Both the position numbers and the translations under genes were made by a program. From Psychrobacter sp. Cmf 22.2 (GTDB taxonomy: Bacteria; Pseudomonadota; Gammaproteobacteria; Pseudomonadales; Moraxellaceae), in the NCBI RefSeq assembly GCF_001921745.1, contig NZ_MRYA01000001.1:930001-994000 (forward strand): a stretch of DNA of 64,000 nucleotides, given 5' to 3'. The notes below the pieces were generated by a model. The model was not told the DNA's origin and did no database searches. It saw only the letters and a program-made list of their open reading frames with translations. Of the stretch, positions 9,221 through 17,415 are shown piece by piece (within the stretch, counting starts at the first letter, position 1; the number at the start of each line of letters is the position of its first letter).

Positions 9221-10258
9221 ATGTCTATAAATAATCTAACTCATTCTGAATCGGTCGTACAACCTATCAGCGATCATCCATTGTTGCAGCCGCTTAATAT
9301 TGGCGGTCTGACGATTGAAAATCGTCTGATGGTCGCACCAATGGCAGGCGTGACGGATAATCCTTTTCGCAGGTTGTGTAAGTCATTTGGCGCAGGTCAT
9401 GCAGTTAGCGAGATGATTATCGCTGATACGGCGCTTTATGCTCGCAAAAAATCACTCTATCGGGCTAATTTTGACAATGAAATCGCGCCAATTTCTGCTC
9501 AAATAGCAGGGGCTGAGCCGGATAAACTTGCCGAGGCGGCGCGTTATCAGATTGATAATGGCGCACAGATCATCGATATCAATATGGGCTGTCCTGCCAA
9601 AAAAGTTTGTCGCAAGCTGGCAGGTTCGGCATTGCTGCAAGACGAAGATTTGGTTGCGCATTTGCTTGATGCTGCGGTAGGCGCAGTCGATGCCCCTGTC
9701 ACCTTAAAGACGCGTTTGGGGTTTGAGAATGGACGAGAAAATATCTTGCGGGTGGCAAAGCGAGCAGAGCAAGCGGGGATCGCAGCGATTGCTATTCACG
9801 GGCGCACGCGTGAGGACATGTATACAGGCACAGCACGTTATGAGCTGATACGAGAAGTCAAAGAGAGTATCAGTATTCCAGTCATTGCCAATGGCGATAT
9901 TGATAGCGCGCAAAAAGCCCAGCAGGTCTATGAGATGACAGGGTGCGATGCGGTGATGATAGGACGCGCTGCCCAAGGGCAGCCGTGGTTATTTCGGGAT
10001 ATTGAGCATTTTTTGCGTACCGGTGAAAGCCTTGATGCCCCAAGTATCGGCGAGATAAAAGACATCGTACTGGCGCATCTACAAGAATTATATGATTTTT
10101 ATGGTGAATACTCAGGTTGCCGTATTGCCCGTAAGCACATCGCTTGGTACACCACAGGTATTCCTAACTCTAATGCCTTTCGTCAAGCAATGTATGGTGA
10201 GGAAAGTACCGCTGGGCAGTTTCGCGTGGTCGAAGATTTTTTGCAAACGCATGAATGA
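9221..10258 (+). CDS. dusB: tRNA-dihydrouridine synthase B
   Basis: 345 aa from ATG 9221; the open frame also extends to TTG 9191, but that region forms a terminator hairpin. It reduces a uridine in the tRNA D-loop using FMN and NADPH. Family motifs: MVAPMAGVTDNPFRRL at the N-terminus, DINMGCPAKKVCRKLAGSALL with the catalytic Cys, IHGRTREDMYTG, VIANGDI and GCDAVMIGRAAQGQPW (FMN phosphate site). The length is slightly above the roughly 320 aa of E. coli DusB, owing to about 25 extra N-terminal residues. In many gammaproteobacteria dusB is followed by fis; here a convergent DUF1622 gene follows instead. No ribosome binding site is obvious next to the ATG. Confidence 0.95.
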   Translation: MSINNLTHSESVVQPISDHPLLQPLNIGGLTIENRLMVAPMAGVTDNPFRRLCKSFGAGHAVSEMIIADTALYARKKSLYRANFDNEIAPISAQIAGAEPDKLAEAARYQIDNGAQIIDINMGCPAKKVCRKLAGSALLQDEDLVAHLLDAAVGAVDAPVTLKTRLGFENGRENILRVAKRAEQAGIAAIAIHGRTREDMYTGTARYELIREVKESISIPVIANGDIDSAQKAQQVYEMTGCDAVMIGRAAQGQPWLFRDIEHFLRTGESLDAPSIGEIKDIVLAHLQELYDFYGEYSGCRIARKHIAWYTTGIPNSNAFRQAMYGEESTAGQFRVVEDFLQTHE

Positions 10259-10314
10259 CTTAAATAAATGTCATACCAATAGCATTATTTATAATGCGCA
10301 TTTTGAGTCTGAGC

Positions 10315-10737
10315 TTAAGGGTCTAAATCTGAGTTTGATTTATCAAAATTGTCATTATAAAGTTTTTGATTCACTCGCTGTGTCCCCTGCGGTGATTTTT
10401 CTTTTTGCCACGGGAAGCGTCCTTCTAGTTCGACTTGTAGTGATAAGCTCAAAAAAGTTCGAATGAGTACAATAAAACCTAAGACTAAAACGCCGCGTAA
10501 CGTCGGCTCTGTGACCACGGTTGCCATAATGTCGGCAGCGATGAGCACCTCTAAGCCTAATAAAATAGACTTACCAACGGTCTGTCTAATCTCGACATAG
10601 GTATCATGATTGAAGCCATTGGTTAATCGTATGCCGCGATAAAACGCAAAGAACAAGCCAAAAAACATAATAAGTACACCAATGATTTCAACTACCTTGG
10701 CAATCAAATCGATATAATGGGCTAGCATTTCTATCAA
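10315..10737 (-). CDS. DUF1622-family small membrane protein
   Basis: 140 aa. Three hydrophobic segments (about residues 10-35, 55-75 and 80-100) and the sequences FAFYRGI, GKSILLGLEVLIAADIMATV and LGFIVLIRTFLSLSLQVELEGRFPW match the DUF1622 family, whose function is unknown. The preferred start is TTG 10737, which has AAGGA six bases upstream; ATG 10728 is the alternative. The C-terminal 25 residues are charged. It is convergent with dusB and follows the 155-aa gene on the same strand with a 44-nt gap, so the two may be co-transcribed. Confidence 0.85.
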   Translation of the reverse strand: MIEMLAHYIDLIAKVVEIIGVLIMFFGLFFAFYRGIRLTNGFNHDTYVEIRQTVGKSILLGLEVLIAADIMATVVTEPTLRGVLVLGFIVLIRTFLSLSLQVELEGRFPWQKEKSPQGTQRVNQKLYNDNFDKSNSDLDP

Positions 10738-10781
10738 AATATATCCTTATTATCAAAAATCTTAGTTAAGTAAAGAACTAG

Positions 10782-11249
10782 TTAACCAAAGACCCGCCAT
10801 AATATCCAAAACAATCCTGCCATGATGGCTGCAATCACTAAAAGCCGCTTAGCCAAATAAGGGATGAGCGGTTTTTTATAGCCTATATCATCCAATTTAC
10901 TATCGACGCCTCTTTGTAAGCTTTTAAAACCTTGTTCAGATTTCGTTGTTTTGACGCGGTGCTTGACAAGCGTTTCAGTCGTGGTCTCTACCTCTGGTTC
11001 TCTATCGAAACTTAAAGCTTCATTTGGGATGCCTTGTCTATTGGCAATTGTAGTTAGGTTTTGATGTTGTTTATTCTTAATCTCGGTCTCATAGGCGTCA
11101 ACACGTAATTTTGCTGCGTCCATGCTGATGTTTTCGTCTTGAGCCAACGTCTTGATGGCCATCACTAGATTGCCTTTTTCGACCATCATACCAATAGACT
11201 TGGGTAGCTTTGCACTGACAGGTTTTGAGTTTGAGTCGGAGTTAAACAT
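10782..11249 (-). CDS. Hypothetical protein with C-terminal membrane anchor
   Basis: 155 aa, not recognised. A soluble N-terminal part (residues 15-75, helical, with GMMVEKGNLVMAIKTLAQDENI) is followed by a charged linker and one C-terminal hydrophobic segment (LLVIAAIMAGLFWILWRVFG), so it is probably a tail-anchored inner-membrane protein with a cytoplasmic body. ATG 11249 has AAGGA five bases upstream. It is likely co-transcribed with the DUF1622 gene downstream, which fits a shared membrane role, but nothing in the sequence names that role. Confidence 0.75.
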   Translation of the reverse strand: MFNSDSNSKPVSAKLPKSIGMMVEKGNLVMAIKTLAQDENISMDAAKLRVDAYETEIKNKQHQNLTTIANRQGIPNEALSFDREPEVETTTETLVKHRVKTTKSEQGFKSLQRGVDSKLDDIGYKKPLIPYLAKRLLVIAAIMAGLFWILWRVFG

Positions 11250-11384
11250 GATGGTCCTTGCTATTTGATGACATTAGAGCGCTTGTTAAGAATGCCAACT
11301 ATTATAGCAATGTTATCTCTATAAAATTATTGTTCGATGGTATCGTTAATACTAAATTAAATGGATACACCAGATTATGACGCG

Positions 11385-11454
11385 AGACTGGGAAAAAAAT
11401 TTCTTGCGTGCTGTGTCTACGCTGACAGAGACTGCGCAAAACTTGTCCCAGTCT
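11385..11454. repeat. Dispersed hairpin element, copy A
   Basis: A 70-nt element bounded by AGACTGGGA (11385-11393) and its exact complement TCCCAGTCT (11446-11454). Its core shares GCTGTGTCTACGCTGACAGA with copy B at 35659-35722. The closing arms differ between the copies yet pair perfectly in each. It lies in a 361-nt intergenic gap upstream of the 155-aa gene. No protein is encoded. Confidence 0.7.
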
Positions 11455-11539
11455 TACTGACTCTCTTTTATATTGGCATGACAAGTAAGGCAAACCCTTT
11501 ATAACTTGATAGTTTTCCAATATGACCTAGATTTACACA

Positions 11540-11576
11540 AAAAAATACCGCCGTCATAAGGATGATTGCGGTATTT
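11540..11576 (-). terminator. Terminator of ppa
   Basis: AAATACCGC (11543-11551) pairs with GCGGTATTT (11568-11576). The A-run at 11539-11545 becomes a T-tract on the minus strand. It lies 35 nt past the ppa stop codon. Confidence 0.8.
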
Positions 11577-11610
11577 CAAATAATGCTTACTTATCACCTA
11601 AAGCGATAGT

Positions 11611-12141
11611 TTACATATCTTTCCAGCGCTGGATAGATTCTTTGATGACTTCTTTCGCTTCGCCAACATCACCCCATGATTCGACCACGGTAGTACCTGC
11701 TTTTTTCAGATCTTTATAGTGGCTAAAGTGGAAGTGTAATTGCTTGATGAGCTGTTCTGGCAGATCTTCTAAGCTGTTATAAGCGTTACCGTTGTTACGA
11801 TCATCAGCTGGTACGACGACGATTTTATCATCCACTTCGCCATCATCAACGAACTTCATCACACCGATAACTTTGGCTTTTAAGAAAATACCAGTCGTTA
11901 ATGGCTGTTCAGTAATGATTAGCGCGTCAAGCTCATCGCCATCTTCATCAAGGGTTTGCGGGATAAAACCATAGTTGCAAGGTTTGGCAAAAATTTGTGG
12001 ATCAATACGATCAAGCTCGAATACAGCCAATTCGCGATTCCACTCGATTTTGTGACTGCTGCCAGTCGGGATTTCGACTACGACATTAATAATGCCGCCA
12101 TCAACATCGCCTGCGTCTAAGATTTTATTGAAATCTGCCAT
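11611..12141 (-). CDS. ppa: Inorganic pyrophosphatase (family I)
   Basis: 176 aa, the usual length of bacterial family I enzymes. It hydrolyses pyrophosphate to phosphate in the cytoplasm and so drives biosynthetic reactions. The metal-binding signature DEDGDELDALI is present (Asp residues of the D-x-D-x-x-D type), preceded by the substrate-site stretch KIEWNRE...FELDRI and YGFIPQTL. The C-terminal HYKDLKKAGTTVVESWGD is also typical. ATG 12141 has GGAGTATTTT upstream (GGAG with about 6 nt spacing). Single gene with its own terminator. Confidence 0.97.
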   Translation of the reverse strand: MADFNKILDAGDVDGGIINVVVEIPTGSSHKIEWNRELAVFELDRIDPQIFAKPCNYGFIPQTLDEDGDELDALIITEQPLTTGIFLKAKVIGVMKFVDDGEVDDKIVVVPADDRNNGNAYNSLEDLPEQLIKQLHFHFSHYKDLKKAGTTVVESWGDVGEAKEVIKESIQRWKDM

Positions 12142-12383
12142 AAAATACTCCTATCTGCTCTTGTTATAAATGCTTGATTGGCTAAAAATGTTTACAGGAT
12201 GATATGCGGCGTAGGATGTGTATCGCTGCGCCTCATCTGTGCCGCCTGCGAGTATAGCAAGTTTGACTTAAATTTTCTTGTTAAGCTTAAGTCTAAGAAG
12301 GCACGATATTATGCAAAATAAGACTCAATACTTTAGATTGGCATAAAATAATTAATATTTAATATAAAGTAGTAAGGCATCTG

Positions 12384-13280
12384 CTATTTATAAGAAGCAA
12401 TCGGGCGCAAATCGATCAAACCAGCATGACGTTTGGCGACATTATCGATAAACTTTTGGGTAATTTGCTCATAACTCAATGCTGCGCCTATTTGCTGGTC
12501 TCGCTTTGCATCATTATTCATTGTCACAAAATCCGCTAATCGCAGCATTTGCATACCAGCATAACCGCAAGGATTGATTGCATTAAACGCTGACAAGTCA
12601 CAATCTAAATTAAGCGCAATGCCGTGATAGCTAAAACCGTGTTTAATCTTAAAACCTAGTGAAGCGACTTTTCCTAGCATGATGGCATCTTCTGCTGACG
12701 AGATGGGTTGATGGTTTTTATCATCAGTATCTCTATTATGAGTATGAGACAGATCAGCATATAGATAGACACCTGGAGCATCGCGACGCGGATGAGCGCT
12801 AATAGTGCTACTAACATCGTTACTCTCCGATGGCGGCAGGCTTTTTAGACAGTCGTTGACGACATCTTCTATCGCTTGCTCAGCATGTGATACCAGATTA
12901 CGCACACTCCAGCTAAGACTGTGTAAGTCAAATAGCCAGTACACTACCAGTTGTCCATGGCCATGCCACGTCACCTGCCCACCGCGATCGGTCTTGATAA
13001 TGGGTGTGTCCGTATGCTGTAAGATATGTTCTTCTTTACCTGCCTGACCTAGGGTATAGACATCATTATGATCGACTATCCATAACTCATCAGGCGTACG
13101 TAAGCTTTGCTCTTTTTTTAAATTGATGCGCTCAAGTGTGCGCTCAAGCATGGCATCGTGAGTGGCATTATAGTCTGCAGAAGATAACGACTTACTGACG
13201 AGCATATCGCTTATTCGTGAAGTTTGTTGCGATGTTTCTTGTGAGGTTGCTTGCATGGTTTCTATAGTGGAATTTTTCAT
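12384..13280 (-). CDS. lipB: Octanoyltransferase (lipoate biosynthesis)
   Basis: 298 aa. It transfers octanoyl from acyl carrier protein to apo-lipoyl domains. The catalytic pair is visible: Lys in GKVASLGFKIKHG and Cys in NPCGYAGMQMLRL; the substrate loop DRGGQVTWHGHGQLV is also intact. The protein is some 85 residues longer than E. coli LipB (about 213 aa). About 25 Ser/Thr/Gln-rich residues are added at the N-terminus, and a polar insertion (SESNDVSSTISAHPRRD and SHTHNRDTDDKNHQP, about residues 150-195) lies inside the domain. lipA is not adjacent. The start is uncertain; in-frame Met residues at 9 and 26 could also serve. Confidence 0.93.
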   Translation of the reverse strand: MKNSTIETMQATSQETSQQTSRISDMLVSKSLSSADYNATHDAMLERTLERINLKKEQSLRTPDELWIVDHNDVYTLGQAGKEEHILQHTDTPIIKTDRGGQVTWHGHGQLVVYWLFDLHSLSWSVRNLVSHAEQAIEDVVNDCLKSLPPSESNDVSSTISAHPRRDAPGVYLYADLSHTHNRDTDDKNHQPISSAEDAIMLGKVASLGFKIKHGFSYHGIALNLDCDLSAFNAINPCGYAGMQMLRLADFVTMNNDAKRDQQIGAALSYEQITQKFIDNVAKRHAGLIDLRPIASYK

Positions 13281-13548
13281 GAGAGTCAGCTTCTTATTGT
13301 CGTATGAGCAATTTGCTTAGGATAAATAATGTTACTAGCGAGTTTAGCAGTTTTTGCTATTATCACCCAACCTATAGGTGAATGCCTCTTTCATAAATAG
13401 GTAAATATGGACAAATGCTACTTTAATAGACAGTTTATGCAAACCTGCCAGTATGTGAATCGACCTTTTCATTCCTTACTCGATACGCTACATTAAATAG
13501 CAACTGGCTAGGGTGCGTTCACTTTAGCGTGTATGACAAGGAAGAAAC

Positions 13549-15027
13549 ATGATAGATCATGACCAGACTATAGACGACCAAGCTATAACCAATCAAACAA
13601 CAACTGGCTCTAACAAGCCGCTGAGCACTATTACGACGATAGAGCAATTACAAAAAAAGTTTTCGCGCATGCAAACCCTAAGCCGTCATCAGCCTATTAC
13701 TGATTGGGCCACGCGTGAGAGTCAGTTAGACAATCTAGAAGCGTTACTAAGCGATAATCAAAAAAACTTAGCTAGGGCTATCAGTGCAGACTTCGGTCAT
13801 CGTAGCGAGTCAGAGACGCAGTTTGCAGAGCTTTTCCCAAGCTTTACTGGTATCAGTCATGCCAAAAAACATGGCAAAGCATGGATGAAAACCCGCCGCG
13901 TTTCTATCTCAGCATTATATATGCCTGCACATAATGAGATTCAGCCGCAGCCATTAGGTGTGGTCGGTATTATGGTGCCATGGAATTACCCATTATATTT
14001 GGCAATAGGACCGATGATTGATGCCTTGACTGCTGGCAATCGGGTAATGATTAAAATGAGTGAGGCTGCACCAAAATTCGCTGAGGCGTTTGCTAAAGCT
14101 GTCGCGCATTATTTTTCACCAGATATGGTCTGTGTAGTACTGGGAGAGGTCGATATTGCGGAAGCTTTTAGTAAGCTGCCGTTTGATCATCTGCTTTATA
14201 CTGGCTCTACTGCGGTCGGCAAAAAAGTCATGGCAGCAGCCGCACCGAACTTAACGCCAGTAACACTTGAGCTGGGCGGTAAGTCGCCAGTCATCGTACT
14301 CGATGATGTGAATTTAGAGAATGCAGTCAATCGAGTAATGATGGGTAAGACCCTAAACGCCGGTCAAACTTGCATTGCGCCTGATTATGTATTGATTCAG
14401 CGTCAATATCACGAGCGCTTTATCAGCTTAGCAAAAGAGTGGATGCAAAAACATTATCCTAATATTGGTAACAATCAAGACTATAGTCACATTATTAATG
14501 ACGACCAGTTTAAGCGTGTAGCAGGTTATCTACAAAAACTGCCAGAAGATCGTGTGCAGCCGCTTACTGATGTTGAGGCAAGTCTCGAGACGCGCTTGAT
14601 GCCTCCGGTTGTCGTCACTGATCCTGAGACGGACAGTGACGTGATGCAAGAGGAGATTTTTGCACCGATTCTGCCATTGATGGATTATGAAACGCTTGAT
14701 GATGCCATTCGTTTTATTAACGAGCGTCCTCGTCCATTAGCATTATACGTATTTGGTAACAACGAGCGCGATGTGGAAAAAGTACGCACGCATACGGTAT
14801 CGGGCGGTGTTTGTATTAACGAGGTCATCTTACATGTTGCCCAGCATGATATGCCATTTGGCGGAGTAGGTCACTCAGGTATGGGTGCTTATCACGGTAA
14901 AGCAGGGTTTGAGCGCTTAAGTCATATGAAGCCTGTCTTTGTACAATCAAAACTTAATGGTATGAATTTGTTGTTGCCGCCTTATGGTGAGCTATTTAAA
15001 AAAGGTATGGCTCTGCTGTTAAAGTAG
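13549..15027 (+). CDS. Aldehyde dehydrogenase, coniferyl-aldehyde dehydrogenase type
   Basis: 492 aa NAD(P)+-dependent aldehyde dehydrogenase. The catalytic motifs are intact: TLELGGKSPVIVLDD with the general-base Glu, and NAGQTCIAPDYVL with the nucleophile Cys; also PWNYPLYLAIGP and GSTAVGKKVMAAAA of the cofactor fold. The short form and the RVSISALYMPAHNEIQPQPLGVVG region fit the coniferyl-aldehyde/fatty-aldehyde (class 3-like) branch rather than betaine aldehyde dehydrogenase, even though a betaine-type ABC importer follows. The N-terminal 25-30 residues are polar and extra. Own terminator downstream. The true aldehyde substrate cannot be read from sequence. Confidence 0.88.
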   Translation: MIDHDQTIDDQAITNQTTTGSNKPLSTITTIEQLQKKFSRMQTLSRHQPITDWATRESQLDNLEALLSDNQKNLARAISADFGHRSESETQFAELFPSFTGISHAKKHGKAWMKTRRVSISALYMPAHNEIQPQPLGVVGIMVPWNYPLYLAIGPMIDALTAGNRVMIKMSEAAPKFAEAFAKAVAHYFSPDMVCVVLGEVDIAEAFSKLPFDHLLYTGSTAVGKKVMAAAAPNLTPVTLELGGKSPVIVLDDVNLENAVNRVMMGKTLNAGQTCIAPDYVLIQRQYHERFISLAKEWMQKHYPNIGNNQDYSHIINDDQFKRVAGYLQKLPEDRVQPLTDVEASLETRLMPPVVVTDPETDSDVMQEEIFAPILPLMDYETLDDAIRFINERPRPLALYVFGNNERDVEKVRTHTVSGGVCINEVILHVAQHDMPFGGVGHSGMGAYHGKAGFERLSHMKPVFVQSKLNGMNLLLPPYGELFKKGMALLLK

Positions 15028-15060
15028 TTAATATTTAAACTTAATTATTTAAAGTATCAA

Positions 15061-15090
15061 AGCGTCTATTAGCATAGGCGCTATTTTTTT
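15061..15090 (+). terminator. Terminator of the aldehyde dehydrogenase gene
   Basis: AGCGTCTAT pairs with ATAGGCGCT (one T-G pair), followed by a T7 run. It isolates the gene from the ABC operon. The remaining 280 nt up to 15369 are AT-rich, and I saw no gene or clear operator there. Confidence 0.75.
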
Positions 15091-15369
15091 ATTTGAAATA
15101 TAGTCAGTTTTTAAAAAAAGAGCTAAAACCATTAGCATGTACTACCAAAATAAGCTTTTTTTGGTCAAAAAAAGCATTAATGATGAATAAGTAAGCGTTT
15201 GTCATCAATACTATAAATCGCTACACTTCGTAATATTACTAGACGGTAGTTGTGGTAAATTTATATTTCTGATTAGAAACAAGCTTTGGTTTTAATAATG
15301 AGCGTCTACCCAATTGACTGGTAAATCATTAATAATAACTCGCTAAAATAACGATAAATAGGACATAAC

Positions 15370-17313
15370 ATGCGCCAATGGATTGCGTTAAGTTTACTTT
15401 GTATGAGCGCGTTGTTACTGCCAATATCGGCGTCAGCAGCCTGCCAATCACCTATCAAATTTGGCGCACTAACATGGGAGAGCGGTCAGTTTATCTCTGG
15501 TGTGCTGAAGTACATCACTGAAGATGGCTATGACTGTACAATTGAAGAAGTGCCAGGAGCAGGGCCTGCGCTCGAGACGGCATTGTCACAGAACGACATC
15601 CAAGTCATTGGTGAGCAATGGGTTGGACGCTCGCCAATTATGGAACAAGCCATTGAACAAAACAAAGTAGCAGTCATTGGCGATACACTCAAGGGCGGCG
15701 CAACCCAAGGTTGGTATGTTCCTAAATATGTCCTAGAAGAAAACCCAGGTCTACGCAGTTATCAAGATTTGCCTAAGTATGCTGAGCTATTTCCAGACCC
15801 TGAAGAACCTGGTAAGTCACGTTTTATGAACTGTCCATCGGGCTGGGCATGCGAGGTTTTTAATACTCGTTTGCTTAAGAATACGGGTTTGGATAGTGTT
15901 TTTAACAATGCCCATCCCGGAACCGGTGCTGCTCTCGATGCCGAGATTGCCTCTGCATTTGAGCAGCACAAACCGCTACTATTTTATTACTGGCAGCCTA
16001 CGGGTTTGATGGCAAAATATGACTTTGCGTCATTAGAGTTCCCTGCTCATGATGACGCTTGTTGGCAAGATTTGTTACGAGCTGATGGTACAGCTGATTG
16101 TGTGTCTGGCTTTCCGGTATCACCTTTAGGTATTGCAGTATCGACGCCTTTTATTGAGTCTAATCCCGAGCTGGCTGAGGTATATAAACGTATTCAGTTT
16201 ACCCCTGATGAGCTTAATGGCGCTATCTTAGAGATGAGTGAGACTAAGCGTAGTGGGGATGAGCAAGCGTTAGCGTTTTTACGTGATAATCCAAATGTTT
16301 GGCAAGAGTGGTTGTCTGATGAAGCAGCTAAGCGTCTAGCTGCTAAGTTAGGTATAAGCTTAACAGGCGCGGCTGTTGCTAATACTGGTGTTGCTAACAA
16401 TAGTACAGGCAGTGACAATCAATCAGGTCTAGCATCAAGCTTTCCTTCGTGGTCACTTGAGACTCCGCTGAATAATACCTTGGCAAACGTTGTTCAAAAC
16501 TATGGTGATGTGTTTCGTACCATCAGTACGATGGCGCTGACCTACTTGTTGCTCCCTATCGAACGTCTGTTGACCATTATTCCACCATGGATCATTATCG
16601 CGCTCGTGACGATACTGGGATGGTTTGGTGTCCGCAAAATATGGTTTGCCTTGGCCTGCGGTGCGGGGCTATTTTTGATTGGTGCTTTTGGTCTGTGGGG
16701 CGCGCTCATCGATACCTTAGCGCTACTGATTGTATCGGTACTGGTTACGGTGGTGATTGGTATTCCAATTGGTATTGCGATGTCAGGTAGTAAGATTCTG
16801 CGCAAAGTTGTGACTCCTGTACTAGATGTTATGCAGACCATGCCAAGTTTTGTTTATCTCATTCCAGTGCTGATGCTGTTCGGTATCGGCAAAGTGCCTG
16901 CGCTATTTGCTACGGTCATTTATGCACTGCCGCCACTGATTCGCTTGACGACTTTGGGTATCACCCAAGTCAATCACGAGATGATAGAGGCAGGACGCTC
17001 ATTTGGTAGTACTCATTTGCAGCTGCTTGTCTGGATTAAGTTGCCCCAAGCACTGCCTAGTATCATGGCGGGGATTAACCAAGCAGTGATGATGTCGCTT
17101 GCTATGGTAGTACTAGCTTCCATGATTGGTGCACCAGGTCTTGGCGAAGATGTCTTGCAATCTATCCAAACGCTCAATATCGGCCAAGGCTTGCAAGCAG
17201 GTACCGCTATTGTCATTGTTGCTATTATTATCGACCGTATTACTCAAGCATTTGGTCAAGGTAAGCGGGCGCGTCAAAAAACTATTGACGCAGGTAAACG
17301 CCCGATTGGTTAG
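15370..17313 (+). CDS. Glycine betaine/proline-type ABC importer: substrate-binding domain fused to permease
   Basis: 647 aa. Residues 1-23 form a signal peptide ending ISASAAC. Residues about 25-330 are an OpuAC-type substrate-binding domain (KFGALTWESGQF, TQGWYVPKYV, LFYYWQP). Residues about 370-640 are a ProW-type permease with six or so membrane segments and the EAA loop EAGRSFGSTHLQLLVWIKLP, which contacts the ATPase. The binding domain therefore faces the periplasm ahead of the channel. This order differs from the well-known OpuA fusion, in which the binding domain follows the permease. The partner ATPase is encoded 102 nt downstream. Presumed role: osmoprotectant uptake; the ligand could be betaine, choline, carnitine or proline. 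Confidence 0.92.
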   Translation: MRQWIALSLLCMSALLLPISASAACQSPIKFGALTWESGQFISGVLKYITEDGYDCTIEEVPGAGPALETALSQNDIQVIGEQWVGRSPIMEQAIEQNKVAVIGDTLKGGATQGWYVPKYVLEENPGLRSYQDLPKYAELFPDPEEPGKSRFMNCPSGWACEVFNTRLLKNTGLDSVFNNAHPGTGAALDAEIASAFEQHKPLLFYYWQPTGLMAKYDFASLEFPAHDDACWQDLLRADGTADCVSGFPVSPLGIAVSTPFIESNPELAEVYKRIQFTPDELNGAILEMSETKRSGDEQALAFLRDNPNVWQEWLSDEAAKRLAAKLGISLTGAAVANTGVANNSTGSDNQSGLASSFPSWSLETPLNNTLANVVQNYGDVFRTISTMALTYLLLPIERLLTIIPPWIIIALVTILGWFGVRKIWFALACGAGLFLIGAFGLWGALIDTLALLIVSVLVTVVIGIPIGIAMSGSKILRKVVTPVLDVMQTMPSFVYLIPVLMLFGIGKVPALFATVIYALPPLIRLTTLGITQVNHEMIEAGRSFGSTHLQLLVWIKLPQALPSIMAGINQAVMMSLAMVVLASMIGAPGLGEDVLQSIQTLNIGQGLQAGTAIVIVAIIIDRITQAFGQGKRARQKTIDAGKRPIG

Positions 17314-17415
17314 GAGTTTGCTTGGCGTTAAGGTGAACATAACCAGTTAAAAATTGAGTGTAACAAACAGCAAAAATGACAGTAACGACAATAATAAATA
17401 CCAACAGCGAGAGCA

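Noticed and set aside
10092..10466. A 124-codon plus-strand frame at the end of dusB
   Set aside because: It overlaps dusB out of frame and then the antisense of the DUF1622 gene; no independent support.
11302..11520. A 72-codon frame on the minus strand
   Set aside because: It runs through the dispersed hairpin element, has no site or family resemblance, and is likely chance.
13549..15027. Naming the aldehyde dehydrogenase betaine aldehyde dehydrogenase because a betaine-type importer follows
   Set aside because: Motifs and length fit the coniferyl/fatty-aldehyde branch, and a terminator separates it from the importer.
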